Below are positions 62,723 through 64,000 of a stretch of 64,000 bases of DNA, piece by piece. The position numbers and the translations under genes are program-made. The notes beneath the pieces are model-generated. The model searched no databases. It saw nothing but the letters and a program-made list of their open reading frames with translations, and had not been told where the DNA came from. Source of the DNA: Paenibacillus terrae (GTDB lineage: Bacteria; Bacillota; Bacilli; Paenibacillales; Paenibacillaceae); NCBI RefSeq assembly GCF_000943545.1, contig NZ_JTHP01000007.1:1-64000 (forward strand), given 5' to 3'. How positions within the stretch are numbered: position 1 is the first letter of the stretch; each line of letters begins with the position of its first letter.

Positions 62723-63616
62723 TCAACCTGCCGTGGTTGCTTTCTCGGTCTTTTTCAGCCACTCGTGCATGGCCTCTATAACCGGATACTTCAAATCATC
62801 GCTAGCGAGTGCAAATTCAAGTGTGGTCAAAATATAACCAAGACGCTCGCCCACGTCATAACGTGTTCCTTCAAAGTCATAGGCGTACACGCGCTCACTT
62901 TGATTCAGCTTTTGGATGGCATCGGTCAACTGAATTTCGCCGCCCGCCCCTTTTTCCTGAAGATCGAGATATTTGAAAATTTTCGGTGAGAATACATAAC
63001 GGCCCATAATAGCCAGATCGGAAGGCGCAGTGCCCGGAGCCGGTTTTTCTATAAAATTGTTTACCCGGTACAGGCGTCCGTCCTGTTGATCCGGTTCAAT
63101 GATGCCGTAGCGGTTTGTGAACTCCTGCGGTACCCGTTGTACACCAATGACGGAATTTTGAGTTTCCTCATACTGATCCATCAGCTGACGCAGGCAAGGC
63201 TTCTGACCTGTTACGATATCATCGCCCAATAGTACGCCGAACGGCTCGTCCCCGATAAAGCGTCTTGCGCACCATACCGCATGTCCCAGACCTTTGGGTT
63301 CTTTCTGGCGAATGTAGTGAATTTCTACTCCTGAAGAACGCTGTACCTCTTCCAGAAGCTTCAGCTTGCCGTCCTCGAGCAGTTTCGATTCCAGCTCAAA
63401 TGCGTTGTCAAAGTGATCCTCAATAGCACGCTTGCCTTTGCCCGTTACAATAATAATGTCCTCAATACCGGAAGCAATCGCTTCTTCCACGATATATTGA
63501 ATCGTGGGCTTATTGATAATCGGAAGCATTTCCTTAGGCATTGCTTTGGTCGCAGGAAGGAAGCGCGTACCCAACCCCGCTGCTGGAATAATGGCCTTTT
63601 TCACTCTTTTCGTCAT
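62723..63616 (-). CDS. galU: UTP-glucose-1-phosphate uridylyltransferase
   Basis: The 297-residue enzyme makes UDP-glucose. It has [60 protein letters not shown] and [21 protein letters not shown] chose the ATG at 63616, ten bases after AAGGAG. UDP-glucose from this enzyme feeds both UDP-glucose dehydrogenases and the initiating transferases. A further housekeeping copy elsewhere in the genome is likely. Confidence 0.96.
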   Translation of the reverse strand: MTKRVKKAIIPAAGLGTRFLPATKAMPKEMLPIINKPTIQYIVEEAIASGIEDIIIVTGKGKRAIEDHFDNAFELESKLLEDGKLKLLEEVQRSSGVEIHYIRQKEPKGLGHAVWCARRFIGDEPFGVLLGDDIVTGQKPCLRQLMDQYEETQNSVIGVQRVPQEFTNRYGIIEPDQQDGRLYRVNNFIEKPAPGTAPSDLAIMGRYVFSPKIFKYLDLQEKGAGGEIQLTDAIQKLNQSERVYAYDFEGTRYDVGERLGYILTTLEFALASDDLKYPVIEAMHEWLKKTEKATTAG

Positions 63617-63655
63617 CGCACTCATTCTCCTTGCTTCATCGAATTTTGGTGTTGC

Positions 63656-64000
63656 TTACTTCACCTGATTCATCACAATTCCAACCAGTGTCGCACCGGC
63701 CTGATCCATGAGTTGCTTTGTTTTGCGTAAATCTTCCCGTTTGGTCCGGGCGTGTCTGGCGACGAGAATCACGCCATCCGTCATGCTTGCGACCAGGCGG
63801 GCATCCGTATAATTCAGCGCCGGAGCCGAGTCGAGCAATATGATGTCATATTCGCGTTTTAGCCCTTCCAGCAGCTCCACCATGCGTTCACTGCCGAGCA
63901 GATCAGCCGCGTTGTACAAGGTGTCTCCGCCGGGAATAATAGACAGCTCCGGCACGCCATGCCTGACGATGGACTTGGAAGAAGCTCCACCGCGCAAATA
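63656..64000 (-). CDS. CpsD/CapB-type tyrosine kinase, C-terminal half (runs off right edge)
   Basis: The visible 114 residues begin inside the kinase domain and contain PGGDTLYNAADLLGSERMVE, the Walker B-type DIILLDSAPALNYTDARLVA, and GVILVARHARTKREDLRKTK, which match the second half of BY-kinases. The protein ends at GIVMNQVK with no Tyr cluster, so the usual autophosphorylation tail is missing here as well. The P-loop lies outside the window. It belongs to module II and lies upstream of galU. Confidence 0.9.
   Translation of the reverse strand, partial: YLRGGASSKSIVRHGVPELSIIPGGDTLYNAADLLGSERMVELLEGLKREYDIILLDSAPALNYTDARLVASMTDGVILVARHARTKREDLRKTKQLMDQAGATLVGIVMNQVK

Overview
The window looks like chromosomal DNA of a spore-forming Paenibacillus, most likely of the P. 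polymyxa group. The reasons are an H-type small acid-soluble spore protein, a Ku/LigD-type repair pair, strong AGGAGG ribosome binding sites, mid-range GC, and a very large exopolysaccharide (EPS) cluster whose gene content matches what I remember of the paenan (pep) locus of P. polymyxa. The species call comes from memory of the family, not from a search.

Layout. 1-1027: start of a hybrid PKS/NRPS gene (carrier domain then class III aminotransferase) that runs off the left edge, with a decayed second copy of an aminotransferase/condensation junction upstream (1771-2090). 2.0-4.5 kb: small accessory genes (lipoprotein, two short hypotheticals, an XRE regulator, a DJ-1/PfpI protein) and a scrap of a tyrosine recombinase. 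4999-8343: a compact operon with a complete route from acetyl-CoA to acetone (thiolase, acetoacetate decarboxylase, two CoA-transferase subunits). 8.6-10.6 kb: alpha/beta hydrolase, sspH, a small hypothetical and a RidA protein. 11041-21538: ku and a LigD polymerase-domain gene, both on +, separated by a minus-strand operon for a phosphorylated-type (paeninodin-like) lasso peptide. That operon has a 42-residue precursor, kinase, B1, B2 fused to a nucleotidyltransferase, cyclase and exporter, and it begins with a sulfotransferase gene translationally coupled to the cyclase. 21.6-29.5 kb: core envelope genes (YitT, cardiolipin synthase, M23 peptidase, bactofilin, AI-2E-type permease, ABC exporter).

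29.6-64.0 kb is a minus-strand EPS supercluster, interrupted only by a divergent XRE regulator (43337-43705). Module I (about 29.6-43.0 kb) has an LCP ligase, UDP-glucose dehydrogenase, WecG-type and GT4 glycosyltransferases, flippase, gmd/fcl (GDP-fucose), initiating sugar transferase, BY-kinase and Wzz-type protein. Two secreted glycosidases follow (44254-48193). Module II (48.4-64 kb) has manC, a second ugd, many glycosyltransferases, a flippase, two polymerase-like genes (one split by a T8 tract), a second WecG, a second initiating transferase, galU and a second BY-kinase cut by the right edge. Together galU, two ugd, manC, gmd and fcl supply UDP-Glc, UDP-GlcA, GDP-Man and GDP-Fuc. Module I has a flippase but no polymerase, so the two modules may share parts.

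Regulation is the most interesting layer. The lasso operon and EPS module I carry almost the same promoter: TTGACA and TAAATT with a 17-bp spacer filled by a GATAC-N5-GTATC palindrome, plus a second palindrome downstream. The EPS copy lies next to the XRE gene. The EPS leader also holds a structure resembling the Bacillales eps antitermination element. The beta-mannanase gene is preceded by a c-di-GMP-I riboswitch whose closing helix can cover the ribosome binding site. Two intergenic regions hold four copies of a dispersed element of about 140 bp with covarying stems.
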